DNA of 64,000 nt from Achromobacter veterisilvae (GCF_900496975.1 NZ_UFQC01000016.1:80804-144803), one strand, 5' to 3'; numbered from the stretch's first letter, positions 50,336-59,907 are shown. The notes: generated by a model from the letters alone, not told the origin. Program-made: numbers and translations.

Positions 50336-53023
50336 TTACAGCTCCCAGGGCGGAGTCCGGCGGGCGCGGGCGTTCAATCGGGCCCGCAGCGCCTGGGCGT
50401 CGTCCTGCCGGCCCAGGCTGTCCAGCGCGTACAGGGCGATCCAGTCGGCGCTGACTTCGAAGAAGTCGCGCAACTGGGCGCGGGTGTCGCTGCGGCCGAA
50501 GCCGTCGGTGCCCAGCGTGCGGTAGGAAGCCGGCACCCAGGCGCGGATCTGTTCGGGCACGGCGCGCACGTAGTCGGTGGCGGCGACCACCGGCGCGTTG
50601 CTGGCGCCCAGGCAGGTCCGCACCCAGTCCGCCGCGTCGCGGGTTTCCAGCCCCAGCACGCGGGCGCGCTCGGCTTCGCGGCCGTCGCGGGCCAGTTCGG
50701 AAAAGCTGGTCACGCTCCAGACCTCGGCGTCCACCCCGTAGTCGGCCAGCAGCCGCTCGGCCGCCATTTCGGCCTCGCGCAGCATGGGGCCGGCGCCCAG
50801 CAGGCGCACCTGGGCCTGGCCGCGGGCGGGGCGCAGGCGGTACATGCCGCGCAGGATGCCTTCGCGCGCGTCCTCGCCCGCGGGCATGTCCGGCTGCGCC
50901 AGGTTTTCGTTGGTGACGGTCAGGTAGAAGAACTCGTCGCGCTGCTCGTCGAGCATGCGGCGCATGCCGTGCTCGACGATGACGGCGACTTCGTACGCGT
51001 AGGCCGGGTCGTAGGCGCGGCAGTTGGGAACGGCGGCGGCCATGATGTGGCTGGAACCGTCCTGGTGCTGGAGCCCCTCGCCGCCCAGCGTGGTCCGGCC
51101 GGAGGTCGCGCCGATGAGGAAGCCGCGCGTGCGCTGGTCGGCCGCCGCCCAGATCAGGTCGCCGATGCGCTGGAAGCCGAACATCGAGTAATAGATATAG
51201 AAGGGCAGCATGGGCAGCCCGTTGACCGAGTAGCTGGTGCCGGCCGCGGTCCACGAGGAAATCGCGCCGGCCTCGGTAATGCCTTCCTCCAGGATCTGGC
51301 CGTCGCGGGCTTCGCGGTAGTACAGCACCGAGCCGATGTCCTCGGGTTCGTAGAGCTGCCCCTGCGCCGAATAGATGCCGATCTGCCGGAACAGATTGGC
51401 CATGCCGAAGGTGCGGGCCTCGTCCGCGACGATGGGCACGATGCGCGGGCCCACGGCGCCGTCCTTGAGCAGCGCGGTCAGCATGCGCACGATGGCCATG
51501 GTGGAGGACATTTCCTTGCCGTCCGCGGCCAGCGCGAAGCGCGCCCATTGTTCTGCGTCCGGCGGCGCCAGGCGGGGCGCCTCGGTGGCGCGGCGGGGAA
51601 TGTGCCCGCCCAGCGCCGCGCGGCGCGCCTGCAGGTGGCGCAGTTCGGCGCTGTCCTCGGCGGGGCGGTAGAACTTCAGCGCCAGGCAGTCGGCGTCCGA
51701 GATCGGCAGCGCGAAGCGGTCGCGGAAGGCCAGCAGCGCTTCGTCGTCCAGCTTCTTCTGCTGGTGGGTGGTCATCTTGCCCTGGCCGGCCGCGCCCATG
51801 CCGAAGCCCTTCTTGGTCTGCGCCAGGATGACGGTGGGCTGGCCGCGATGGCGGACGGCGCGGTGGTAGGCGGCGTGGATCTTCACCATGTCGTGGCCGC
51901 CGCGGTGCAGCCGGTCGATGGCTTCGTCGGTCCAGTCGGCCACCAGGGCGGCCAGCTCGGGATTCTGGTTGAAGAAGTGGGCGCGGTTGAAGGCGCCGTC
52001 GTTGGCGGCGAAGGTCTGGAACTGCCCGTCCACCGTGTTGGCGAACGCGCGGGCCAGCGCGCCGCCGGTGTCGCGCCGCAAGAGGGCGTCCCAGTCGCTG
52101 CCCCAGACCAGCTTGATCACGTTCCAGCCCGCGCCGGCGTACAGCGTTTCGAGTTCGTCGATGATGCGGCCGTTGCCGCGCACCGGGCCGTCCAGGCGTT
52201 GCAGGTTGCAGTTGACCACGAAGACCAGGTTGTCGAGCTTTTCGCGCGCCGCCAGCGTCAGCGCGGCGATGGATTCGGGTTCGTCCATTTCGCCGTCGCC
52301 GAAGATGCCCCAGACCTTGCGGTCGCCGCCCGGCACCAGCGAGCGGTGTTCGAGGTAGCGCATGAAGCGCGCCTGGTAGATGGCGTTGATCGGGCCGATG
52401 CCCATCGAGCCCGTGGGGAACTGCCAGAAATCGGGCATCAGCCACGGGTGCGGGTACGAGGACAGGCCGCGCAGGCCGCGCGCGGTGGCGGTGATTTCCT
52501 GCCGGAAATGCGCCAGGTCGTCTTCGCCCAGGAATCCTTCCAGGTAGGCGCGGGCGTACACGCCCGGCGCCGAGTGCGGCTGCATGTAGACCAGGTCGCC
52601 CGGGCCTTCCGCCGTCCGCGCCCGGAAGAAATGGTTGAAGCCCACCTCGAACAGGTCGGCGGCCGAGGCGTAGCTGGCGATGTGGCCGCCCAGTTCGCCG
52701 TGCGCCTGGTTGGCGCGCACCACCATGGCCAGCGCGTTCCAGCGGTTGATGCGGGCGATGCGTTCCTCGACCGCCAGGTTGCCGGGAAACGGCGGTTCCT
52801 GGTCGGCGGGGATGGTATTCAGATAGGCAGTGCGGATCTGGCCGCTGGCGCGCAGGCCCAGCGAGGCGGCGTGGCCCAGGAGATTGTCCAGCACGTAGCC
52901 CGCCCGTCCGGCGCCTTCCGCCTGGACCAGCGACTGCAGGGCGTCGCGCCATTCGGCGGTTTCGGCGGGGTCGAGGTCGTGTTCCGTGTCGTGCCCGGGA
53001 CGGAGGGTGCTGGCGTCGCGCAT
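50336..53023 (-). CDS. aceE: Homodimeric pyruvate (2-oxo acid) dehydrogenase E1 component
   Basis: An 895-residue E1 of the AceE type (E. coli: 887). The thiamine diphosphate site is GDGEMDEPESIAALTLAAREKLDNLVFVVNCN (about residues 242-273). It decarboxylates a 2-oxo acid and hands the acyl group to a lipoyl E2. No E2 or E3 gene is adjacent, so this is either a solitary paralogue (for example a 2-oxobutyrate E1 like MdeB) or borrows subunits. AGGAG is 11 bases before the ATG; an in-frame ATG 30 bases upstream (53053) is possible. Confidence 0.85.
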   Translation of the reverse strand: MRDASTLRPGHDTEHDLDPAETAEWRDALQSLVQAEGAGRAGYVLDNLLGHAASLGLRASGQIRTAYLNTIPADQEPPFPGNLAVEERIARINRWNALAMVVRANQAHGELGGHIASYASAADLFEVGFNHFFRARTAEGPGDLVYMQPHSAPGVYARAYLEGFLGEDDLAHFRQEITATARGLRGLSSYPHPWLMPDFWQFPTGSMGIGPINAIYQARFMRYLEHRSLVPGGDRKVWGIFGDGEMDEPESIAALTLAAREKLDNLVFVVNCNLQRLDGPVRGNGRIIDELETLYAGAGWNVIKLVWGSDWDALLRRDTGGALARAFANTVDGQFQTFAANDGAFNRAHFFNQNPELAALVADWTDEAIDRLHRGGHDMVKIHAAYHRAVRHRGQPTVILAQTKKGFGMGAAGQGKMTTHQQKKLDDEALLAFRDRFALPISDADCLALKFYRPAEDSAELRHLQARRAALGGHIPRRATEAPRLAPPDAEQWARFALAADGKEMSSTMAIVRMLTALLKDGAVGPRIVPIVADEARTFGMANLFRQIGIYSAQGQLYEPEDIGSVLYYREARDGQILEEGITEAGAISSWTAAGTSYSVNGLPMLPFYIYYSMFGFQRIGDLIWAAADQRTRGFLIGATSGRTTLGGEGLQHQDGSSHIMAAAVPNCRAYDPAYAYEVAVIVEHGMRRMLDEQRDEFFYLTVTNENLAQPDMPAGEDAREGILRGMYRLRPARGQAQVRLLGAGPMLREAEMAAERLLADYGVDAEVWSVTSFSELARDGREAERARVLGLETRDAADWVRTCLGASNAPVVAATDYVRAVPEQIRAWVPASYRTLGTDGFGRSDTRAQLRDFFEVSADWIALYALDSLGRQDDAQALRARLNARARRTPPWEL

Positions 53024-53235
53024 AGTGGTGTTGTCTCCTGGTTTAGGGCCCATGCTAGACCCTTGCCCCAGGCATGGGTGATCGAAATTTTGGAGGAATC
53101 GCGTCGGTTTCAGCATAATCTTTTGCAGGGCGCGGTGCTCGCGGCAGCTTATGCCGCGGAAACGCCCGATGGCCGCCTCCGGGCCCTCAGCCGGCGAGGC
53201 GCTAGAATTCGCGGCTAGCAGACAGGGAGATTTCC

Positions 53236-55284
53236 ATGACCCAACCCACCCGCGTCCCCGCAGAGGTCACGCTGCCGGAACTGACGTTCCGCGGCGTCCT
53301 GCTGGGCGCCCTGATCACCGTCATCTTCACCGCTTCCAACGTGTTCCTGGGACTGAAGGTGGGCCTGACGTTTTCGTCCGCCATTCCGGCCGCGGTGATC
53401 TCGATGTCCGTGCTGCGCCTGTTCAAGGACGCGAACATCCTGGAAAACAATATGGTGCAGACCCAGGCCTCGGCGGCCGGCACGCTGTCTTCCATCATCT
53501 TCATCCTGCCGGCCCTGGTCATGATGGGGCACTGGCAGGGCTTTCCGTTCTGGCAGACGCTGGGCATCTGCGCGGCCGGCGGGATGCTGGGCGTGATGTT
53601 CACGATTCCGCTGCGCCACGTGATGGTGGTGCAGAGCGACCTGCCGTATCCGGAAGGCGTGGCGGCCGCCGAGATCCTGCGGGTGGGCAGCGCCGAACGC
53701 GCCCAGGATGCCGCCGAGGACGCCGGGCGGGCGCCGGCCAAGGCCGCCACGGGCATGGGCGACATCGTCGCCGGCGGCCTGGCCTCCGCCGCGGTCAGCT
53801 TCGCGGCCAGCGGCCTGCGGGTGCTGGGCGACAGCGTCAGCGGCTGGTTCGCGCTGGGCGGCGCGGTGTTCCGGCTGCCCATGGGTTTCTCGCTGGCGCT
53901 GTTGGGCGCCGGCTACCTCATCGGCATCGTCGCGGGCCTGGCCATGCTGACCGGGCTGGTCATTTCCTGGGGGATCGCCGTGCCCGTCCTGAGCGCCATG
54001 GGCGACATGCCCGCGGGCCAGTCGCTGGCGCAGTACGCGACCGGCCTGTGGTCGTCGCAAGTGCGCTTCATCGGCGCGGGCGTGATCGGCGTGGGCGCCA
54101 TCTGGACGCTGGCGACGCTGTTCATGCCGATGGCGCGCGGCGTGAAGGCCTCGTTCGCCGCCCTGGGCAAAGCCGGCGCGGCCGGCGCCGGGAGCGCCCC
54201 GCGCACCGAGCGCGACCTGTCGGCCGGATGGATCTCGGCGGTGACGCTGGTGCTGGTGGCGGTCCTGGTCGTGACGTTCCAGGTGTTCCTGTCGGGCGCG
54301 CCGCTGTCGGCCGCCGCGATCTGGAAGCTGGTGGCCTACGCGGTGCTGTTCGCCTTTGTGTTCGGCTTCCTGGTGGCCGCCGCCTGCGGCTACATGGCCG
54401 GGCTGGTGGGTTCGTCCACGAGCCCGATCTCGGGAGTGGGCATCGTCGCCATCGTGCTGGTGTCGCTGCTGATGCTGGCGCTGGGCGGCGAATTGCTGAG
54501 CGTGGAGAACGGCGTGCAGATGGCCATCGCGCTGTCTATCTTCAGCACGTCCGCGGTGGTGGCCGTGGCCTCGATTTCCAACGACAACCTGCAGGACCTG
54601 AAGACCGGCTGGCTCGTGGGCGCGACGCCGTGGCGCCAGCAGGTCGCGCTGCTGATCGGCTGCGTGGCGGGCGCGGCGGTGATTTCTCCGGTGCTGGAAC
54701 TGCTGTACAACGCCTACGGCTTCGCCGACGCGCTGCCGCGCGCCGACATGGATCCGGCGCAGGCCCTGTCGGCGCCGCAGGCGACGCTGATGCTGGCGAT
54801 CGCGCGCGGCATCTTCACGCACCAGCTCAACTGGTCGATGATCCTGATCGGCATGGCGGTCGGCGTGGGCCTGATCCTGGTGGACCAGGTCCTGATGCGC
54901 ACCTGCCGCGTGGCCCGGATTCCGGTGCTGGCGGTGGGCATCGGCATCTACCTGCCGCCGACCGTCGCCGCGCCCATCGTGGCCGGCGCGGTCCTTGCGT
55001 GGCTGCTCGAGCGCGCCCTGCGCCGCCGCGCCGCCGCGGCCGGCAAGCCCTACGAGCAATTCGCCGACGCGCCCAACCGCCGCGGCGTGCTGATCGCCTC
55101 CGGCCTGATCGTGGGCGAAAGCCTGGTCGGGGTGCTGATGGCCGCCATCATCGGCGCGACCGGCTCCGACGCCCCGCTGGCCATCGCCGGCGAGGACTTC
55201 GCGCCGACGGCGTCGTATCTCGGGCTGGCGGTTTTCGTGTTCGTGGCGGTGCTGTTCTGGCGGCGAGTGTTGAAGCTGGCGTAG
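53236..55284 (+). CDS. OPT-family oligopeptide transporter
   Basis: A 682-residue inner-membrane protein of the OPT family (bacterial EspB/YPO-like group) with about 15 hydrophobic segments. ELTFRGVLLGALITVIFTASNVFLGLKVGLTFSSAIPAAVISM at the start and LPYPEGVAAAEIL further in are typical. It imports peptides or peptide-like compounds by proton symport. GGGAGA lies about 7 bases before the ATG. It is divergent from the aceE-type gene (212 bases) and convergent with the M20 gene. Confidence 0.9.
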   Translation: MTQPTRVPAEVTLPELTFRGVLLGALITVIFTASNVFLGLKVGLTFSSAIPAAVISMSVLRLFKDANILENNMVQTQASAAGTLSSIIFILPALVMMGHWQGFPFWQTLGICAAGGMLGVMFTIPLRHVMVVQSDLPYPEGVAAAEILRVGSAERAQDAAEDAGRAPAKAATGMGDIVAGGLASAAVSFAASGLRVLGDSVSGWFALGGAVFRLPMGFSLALLGAGYLIGIVAGLAMLTGLVISWGIAVPVLSAMGDMPAGQSLAQYATGLWSSQVRFIGAGVIGVGAIWTLATLFMPMARGVKASFAALGKAGAAGAGSAPRTERDLSAGWISAVTLVLVAVLVVTFQVFLSGAPLSAAAIWKLVAYAVLFAFVFGFLVAAACGYMAGLVGSSTSPISGVGIVAIVLVSLLMLALGGELLSVENGVQMAIALSIFSTSAVVAVASISNDNLQDLKTGWLVGATPWRQQVALLIGCVAGAAVISPVLELLYNAYGFADALPRADMDPAQALSAPQATLMLAIARGIFTHQLNWSMILIGMAVGVGLILVDQVLMRTCRVARIPVLAVGIGIYLPPTVAAPIVAGAVLAWLLERALRRRAAAAGKPYEQFADAPNRRGVLIASGLIVGESLVGVLMAAIIGATGSDAPLAIAGEDFAPTASYLGLAVFVFVAVLFWRRVLKLA

Positions 55285-55343
55285 CGCGCTTGCGCATCGT
55301 CGATGCGGGGGGGCGGGGCTGCGGCAGGAGCCTGGCCGCGGCA

Positions 55344-55523
55344 GTGTCTGACACCCGTATGAGGTGAGGGCACGCGCAGTGTCTGACACCCGTACGAGAT
55401 GCTCTTTCAGGCTGAAGCAGATCTTCCCGGGTGTCTGACACCCACACACATCGTGTCAGACACCCGGGAAGCGCTGCTTCAAGCTTGAGCGCCTTGCCGT
55501 ACGGGTGTCAGACACTGCGCGTG
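55344..55523. repeat. Second GTGTCTGACAC cluster: long inverted repeat between convergent genes
   Basis: Five copies of the 11-mer: GTGTCTGACAC at 55344, 55379 and 55431, and its complement GTGTCAGACAC at 55453 and 55505. From 55371 to 55523 the block is one imperfect hairpin with arms of about 70 bases: CACGCGCAGTGTCTGACAC at the left end pairs with GTGTCAGACACTGCGCGTG at the right, and the inner CTTCCCGGGTGTCTGACAC with GTGTCAGACACCCGGGAAG. It lies between the OPT and M20 genes. The rest of the 271-base gap shows nothing. Confidence 0.92.
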
Positions 55524-55555
55524 CCGGGCGTGCCCTGCGCAGGGGTGTTCCCGCC

Positions 55556-56797
55556 TCAAGCCGGCGCGAGCAGGTCCGCCAGCGTGCGGGCGATGACCTT
55601 GGTGGCGCGGCGCAGGTCTTCCAGGACCACGCGTTCGTCGTTGCGCTTGGCGTGCGATTCCAGCACCGTGCGCGGCCCCGCGCCATAGATCACGCCGGGG
55701 ATGCCGGCTTCGGCGTACAGGCGCACGTCGGTGTATAGCGGGGTGCCCATGGCGGGTATCGGTTCGCCGAACAGTTCCTGCCCGTGCTTCTGGATGGCTT
55801 GGACCAGAGGCTGGCTGCCGGGCAGGGGGCGCATGGAATTCGCCAGCAGCAGGCGCTTGATGTCCACCGCGATGCCGGGCCGGGACGCGGCGGCGTCGCC
55901 GATGACGCCGCGGATGTCCGCCTCGACCTCGGCGGCGTTTTCCTCGGGAATCATGCGCCGGTCCAGCTTGAACACCACTTTACCGGGAACCACGTTGGTG
56001 TTGGTGCCGCCTTCGATGCGCCCGATGTTCAGGTAGGGGTGGCTGATGCCCGGCACCCGGGACCGGATGTTCCGGTAGCGTGCGTTCTGCGCGTACAGCG
56101 CTTCGAGGATCCCGACCGCGGCCTGCAGCGCGTCCACGCCGCTGGCGGGGATGGCGGCGTGCGCCATCTTGCCGTGCACGGTCACTTCCATCTGCAGGCA
56201 GCCATTGTGCGCGGTCACGACTTCGTAGCTGAAGCCCGCCGCGATCAGCAGATCGGGCCTGGTCAGCCCTTGCGAAAGCAGCCAACCCGGTCCCAGCAGG
56301 CCGCCGAATTCCTCGTCGTAGGTGAAGTGCAGTTCGACCGCGCCTCGGCCTGGCCTGGCGACGGCCTCCAGCGCGCGCAGCGCGAAAGTGAAGCTGGCGA
56401 AGTCGCTCTTGCTGACGGCGGCGGCGCGGCCGTAGAGGCTGCCGCCGTCGATTTCGCCGCCGTAGGGATCGTGCTGCCAGCCGTCGCCGGGAGGGACCAC
56501 GTCGCCGTGGGCGTTCAGCGCGATGCGCGGGCCGCCCGCGCCGTATTCGCGCCGCACGATGAGGTTGGTGATGGATTGCAGCCCGTAGTCGCGGACTTCC
56601 TGGGCCGGCACCGGGTGGGCCTCGGCCGGCAGGCCGAAGCCTTGCAGCAGTTCGGCCGTGCGTTCGGCGTGGGGCGCGTTGTTGCCCGGCGGCGTGTCGG
56701 TGGGCACGCGCACCAGTTCCTGCAGGAAGCGGACTTCCTCGTCGAAGTGGGCGTCGATCCAGGCGTCGAGCCGGGCGTAGTCGGTCATGGTCGTCAT
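55556..56797 (-). CDS. M20-family metallo-deacylase/peptidase (ArgE/DapE group)
   Basis: A 413-residue zinc hydrolase. Metal-site motifs are NAHGDVVPPG (His, Asp), TYDEEFGGLLGP (catalytic Glu) and a C-terminal His in VLESHAKRNDE. The dimerisation domain lies at about 190-300 (HGKMAHAAIPASGVDALQA). The substrate is unknown; N-acyl or N-carbamoyl amino acids are typical. The start overlaps the stop of the upstream UraD-AllC gene (ATGA), so it is translated with it and probably belongs to ureide or amino-acid nitrogen release. Confidence 0.85.
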   Translation of the reverse strand: MTTMTDYARLDAWIDAHFDEEVRFLQELVRVPTDTPPGNNAPHAERTAELLQGFGLPAEAHPVPAQEVRDYGLQSITNLIVRREYGAGGPRIALNAHGDVVPPGDGWQHDPYGGEIDGGSLYGRAAAVSKSDFASFTFALRALEAVARPGRGAVELHFTYDEEFGGLLGPGWLLSQGLTRPDLLIAAGFSYEVVTAHNGCLQMEVTVHGKMAHAAIPASGVDALQAAVGILEALYAQNARYRNIRSRVPGISHPYLNIGRIEGGTNTNVVPGKVVFKLDRRMIPEENAAEVEADIRGVIGDAAASRPGIAVDIKRLLLANSMRPLPGSQPLVQAIQKHGQELFGEPIPAMGTPLYTDVRLYAEAGIPGVIYGAGPRTVLESHAKRNDERVVLEDLRRATKVIARTLADLLAPA

Positions 56798-58554
56798 TTC
56801 GTGTCGTCGGCGAGCGCGTCGAGCAAATGCAGCATCGCCTGCGCGGCGAGCTGGATGTCGTCGCTGGAGGTGGATTCGCGGGGGCTGTGGCTGATGCCCG
56901 AGTTCTGGCCGCGCACGAACAGCATGGCCTGCGGCATGACTTCATGCAGTTTCATGGCGTCGTGGCCCGCGCCGCTGGGCATGCGGTGGACCGGCAGCCC
57001 CAGCGCGGCTACGGCCCGTTCCCAGCGCCGCTGCCAGGCGGGGTCGCTGGGCGCCGCGGCGGCGCGCATGCTTTCTTCCAGCGCATAGCGCAGGCCGCGC
57101 CGCTGGCAGACGGCCTCGAGTTCGGCCAGCACGTCGCGGGCCAGCGCATCGCGCTGGGCGTCGCTGGGCGCGCGCAGGTCCAGGGTGAAGCGGCACTCGC
57201 CGGGCACCACGTTGGTGGAACCGCCGGGCACTTCCAGCATGCCGACGGTGCCGACCGAGTTGCCGTCGCGGGCGGCGCGCCGTTCCACGTACAGGACCAT
57301 CTCGGCCGCCGCGGCGGCCGCGTCGCGGCGCCGGTCCATCGGCGTCGTGCCGGCATGGCAGGCCATGCCCAGGATCTGGACCTGGTAGCGCAGGCAGCCG
57401 TTGATGGATGTGACGACGGCCAGTGGCAGCCCCATTTCATACAGCACGGGCCCCTGCTCGATGTGGACTTCGACGAAGCCCAGGTAGCGGGCGGGGTCCC
57501 GGCGCAGCGCCGGGATGTCCTCGGCGCGCAGGCCGGCGCGCGCCATGGCGTCGCGCATGCTGATGCCGTCCGCATCCTTCTGGTCCAGCCATTCGGGCCG
57601 GAAGCCGCCGACCAGGGCGCCCGAGCCCAGGAAGGTGGCCCGGTAGCGCTGGCCTTCCTCTTCGGCGAAACCGACGACCTCCAGGTGATAGGGCAGGCGC
57701 CTGCCGCGCCGGCGCAGTTCGCGCACGCAGGCCATCGGCACGAAGATGCCCAGCCGCCCGTCGTACTTGCCGGCGTTGCGCACCGTGTCGTAGTGGCTGC
57801 CGGTCAGGAGCGTGGGCGCGTCGGCGCGGCCGGCCAGGTACCGGCCCACCACGTTGCCCACGGCGTCGATCCCGACCTCGTCGAAGCCGCAGCCGCGCAT
57901 CCATTGCGAAAGCTGCTGCGCGCAGGCGCGGTGCGCGTCGGTCAGGTAGGTGACGGTCAGCAGGCCTTTTTCCGCATAGCCCGGATCGCTGTGGGCGGCA
58001 AGCTGTTCGCCCCAGTCCCAGATATCGTTGCCCATGGCGGGCGCGTCGCCGAACCTGTCTTGCAGCCGGATTTCGGCGATGCGGTGGAGGTGTTGCAGCG
58101 CCTCTAGGAGTTCGGCGTCGGGCGGGTTGTCCAGGCGGCGCGCGAGTTCGTCGACGACCTGCCGGCGGGACAGCCCGGTCCCGCGCGGGCCGCGCAGGGC
58201 CAGGACGAAGGGGAAGCCGAACTTGGCGCCGTAGGCGGCGGCCAGCTCGCCCAGGCGGGCCTGCTGGTCCGCCGTTCCTTGCGCCACCCCGGCCATTTCC
58301 TGTTCGCGGGCCGATTCCCCGCCGGGCGCCGGGCCGGCCAGTTCGGGCTGGGCGCGCACGAGGGCCAGGCGGGCCTGCGCGTCCGCGTCGCCCACGGCCT
58401 GGCGCAGGCGTTGCCGCAGGTCGGCCAGGGAGCGGAACGGGCGGAATTGCAGCGCGCGTCCGGCGACCCAGGGCGCGGGCCCATACAGGCCGTCGAGCAT
58501 GGCGGCGGCATCGGCGGGCGATGCCGAGTTGAGATGGGCTAGGGTGTGGGCCAT
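56794..58554 (-). CDS. Fused OHCU decarboxylase (UraD) - allantoate amidohydrolase (AllC)
   Basis: A 586-residue fusion of two purine-breakdown enzymes. Residues 1-165 are the OHCU decarboxylase domain (PAPWVAGRALQFRPFRSLADL, then KFGFPFVLALRG), which makes S-allantoin. Residues about 175-586 are an M20 allantoate amidohydrolase with GSHYDTV (His254, Asp256), KYDGRLGI, AEEEGQRY, HIEQGP (His364) and SHSPRE (His556). The usual catalytic His of the UraD motif HPxLAG is Gln69 here (RAQPELAG), while Glu84 is kept. ATG 58554 has AGGA 5 bases upstream. No uricase or HIU hydrolase gene is in the window. Confidence 0.88.
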   Translation of the reverse strand: MAHTLAHLNSASPADAAAMLDGLYGPAPWVAGRALQFRPFRSLADLRQRLRQAVGDADAQARLALVRAQPELAGPAPGGESAREQEMAGVAQGTADQQARLGELAAAYGAKFGFPFVLALRGPRGTGLSRRQVVDELARRLDNPPDAELLEALQHLHRIAEIRLQDRFGDAPAMGNDIWDWGEQLAAHSDPGYAEKGLLTVTYLTDAHRACAQQLSQWMRGCGFDEVGIDAVGNVVGRYLAGRADAPTLLTGSHYDTVRNAGKYDGRLGIFVPMACVRELRRRGRRLPYHLEVVGFAEEEGQRYRATFLGSGALVGGFRPEWLDQKDADGISMRDAMARAGLRAEDIPALRRDPARYLGFVEVHIEQGPVLYEMGLPLAVVTSINGCLRYQVQILGMACHAGTTPMDRRRDAAAAAAEMVLYVERRAARDGNSVGTVGMLEVPGGSTNVVPGECRFTLDLRAPSDAQRDALARDVLAELEAVCQRRGLRYALEESMRAAAAPSDPAWQRRWERAVAALGLPVHRMPSGAGHDAMKLHEVMPQAMLFVRGQNSGISHSPRESTSSDDIQLAAQAMLHLLDALADDTK

Positions 58555-58698
58555 GGCCGTCCTGTTCATGTTTTGTGCGGAAGTCATGTACATGATGGGT
58601 GCCGACCGCCCGGGCTGGCAAGCCCGGGAAGGCCGCAAGCCGGCCGGCGCTTTCAGCGCAGATCGCCGCTGGGCCAGCCCAGGGGGCCGTAGGCGCCC

Positions 58699-59715
58699 TT
58701 ATCCGTTGCGGTACAGAAAGCTGTAGGCGTTGATCGCCGGCACCCCTCCCAGGTGCGCGTACAGGACCCGGGAGCCGGCGGGGATCTCGCCGCGGCGGAC
58801 GAGGTCCATCATGCCCTGCATGGATTTGCCCTCGTAGACGGGGTCGGTCATCATGCCCTCCAGCCGGGCGCACAGGCGGATGGCCTCGTTGGTTTCGGCC
58901 GACGGCAGGCCATAGGCCGGATAGGCGTAGCGCGTGTCCAGCACCACGTCCTCGTCCCCGATGGCGCGGCCCAGCCCGACCATGTCGGCGGTGCGCCGCG
59001 CGATGCGCAGGATCTGCGCCCGGGTTTGGTCCGGCGTGGCGGAGGCGTCTATGCCGATGACGCGGTCCGCGCGCCCGTCGGCCGCGAAGCCCACCACCAT
59101 GCCGGCCTGCGTGCTGCCGGTGACGGCGCACACGACGATATAGTCGAACTTGAACCCCAGTCCGGCCTCCTGGCGTCGCACTTCCTCGGCGAAGCCCACG
59201 TAGCCCAGGCCGCCCAGTTCGTGGTCGGACGCCCCGGCCGGAATGGCATAGGGCTTGCCGCCGCGCCGTTTCACGTCTTCCAGCGCCTCTTCCCAACTGC
59301 GCCGGAAGCCGATGTCGAAGCCCTGGTCGACCAGGCGCACGTCGGCGCCCATCAGGCGGCTCATCATGATGTTGCCGACCCGGTCGTAGACCGCATCCGA
59401 ATAGTCCACCCAGTTTTCCTGCACCAGCACGCAGGCGAGCCCCAGCTTGGCGGCCACCGCGGCGACCATGCGGGTGTGGTTGGACTGGATGCCGCCGATG
59501 GTGACCAGCGTGTCGCAGCCTTGCTCCAGGGCTTGCGGGATCAGGTATTCGAGCTTGCGCAGCTTGTTGCCGCCGAAGGCCAGGCCGCTGTTGCAGTCTT
59601 CGCGCTTGGCGTAGATCTCGACCTTGCCGCCCAGGTGCGCGGACAGGCGTTCGAGCTTTTCTATCGGGGTGTCGCCGAAGGTCAGGCGATGGCGGGGAAA
59701 TCGTTGAAGATCCAT
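58699..59715 (-). CDS. acdS: 1-aminocyclopropane-1-carboxylate (ACC) deaminase
   Basis: A 338-residue PLP enzyme, identical in length to characterised AcdS. It splits the plant ethylene precursor ACC into 2-oxobutyrate and ammonia. Lys51 (PLP), Ser78, Tyr294, Glu295 and Leu322 are all at the canonical numbers; Glu295 and Leu322 separate true ACC deaminases from D-cysteine desulfhydrases. [23 protein letters not shown] and [15 protein letters not shown] are typical. The divergent Lrp-type gene fits AcdR. ATG 59715 gives the exact family N-terminus. Confidence 0.93.
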   Translation of the reverse strand: MDLQRFPRHRLTFGDTPIEKLERLSAHLGGKVEIYAKREDCNSGLAFGGNKLRKLEYLIPQALEQGCDTLVTIGGIQSNHTRMVAAVAAKLGLACVLVQENWVDYSDAVYDRVGNIMMSRLMGADVRLVDQGFDIGFRRSWEEALEDVKRRGGKPYAIPAGASDHELGGLGYVGFAEEVRRQEAGLGFKFDYIVVCAVTGSTQAGMVVGFAADGRADRVIGIDASATPDQTRAQILRIARRTADMVGLGRAIGDEDVVLDTRYAYPAYGLPSAETNEAIRLCARLEGMMTDPVYEGKSMQGMMDLVRRGEIPAGSRVLYAHLGGVPAINAYSFLYRNG

Positions 59716-59907
59716 GCTGGCTCCTGTGGGTCTTGCCGTGCCGGCCGGGATGGCTCGGATGGAAAAATCATAGGAATTGCCGGGACCTTGGGTCAATTGC
59801 GTATTTTTATCGCCTTTCGCTATTAATATTTTCCAAAACAGAGAATGGAGAATTATTATTTGGTGCAGAAAATGAACCAAGAAATCTAATTTTCAGGGAC
59901 ATATGAA
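59716..59907. promoter_or_regulatory. AT-rich divergent acdS / acdR control region
   Basis: 192 bases, strikingly AT-rich from about 59795 to 59895 (CTATTAATATTTTCC, GAATTATTATTTGG). The repeated half GAGAAT/AGAATT near 59840-59855 may belong to an Lrp-type operator. In characterised acdS systems this region carries Lrp-type regulator sites and overlapping promoters; the exact sites here are not resolved. Confidence 0.55.

Noticed and set aside
58699..59715. D-cysteine desulfhydrase as identity of the PLP enzyme
   Set aside because: Glu295 and Leu322 and the 338-residue length fit ACC deaminase; desulfhydrases carry other residues there.
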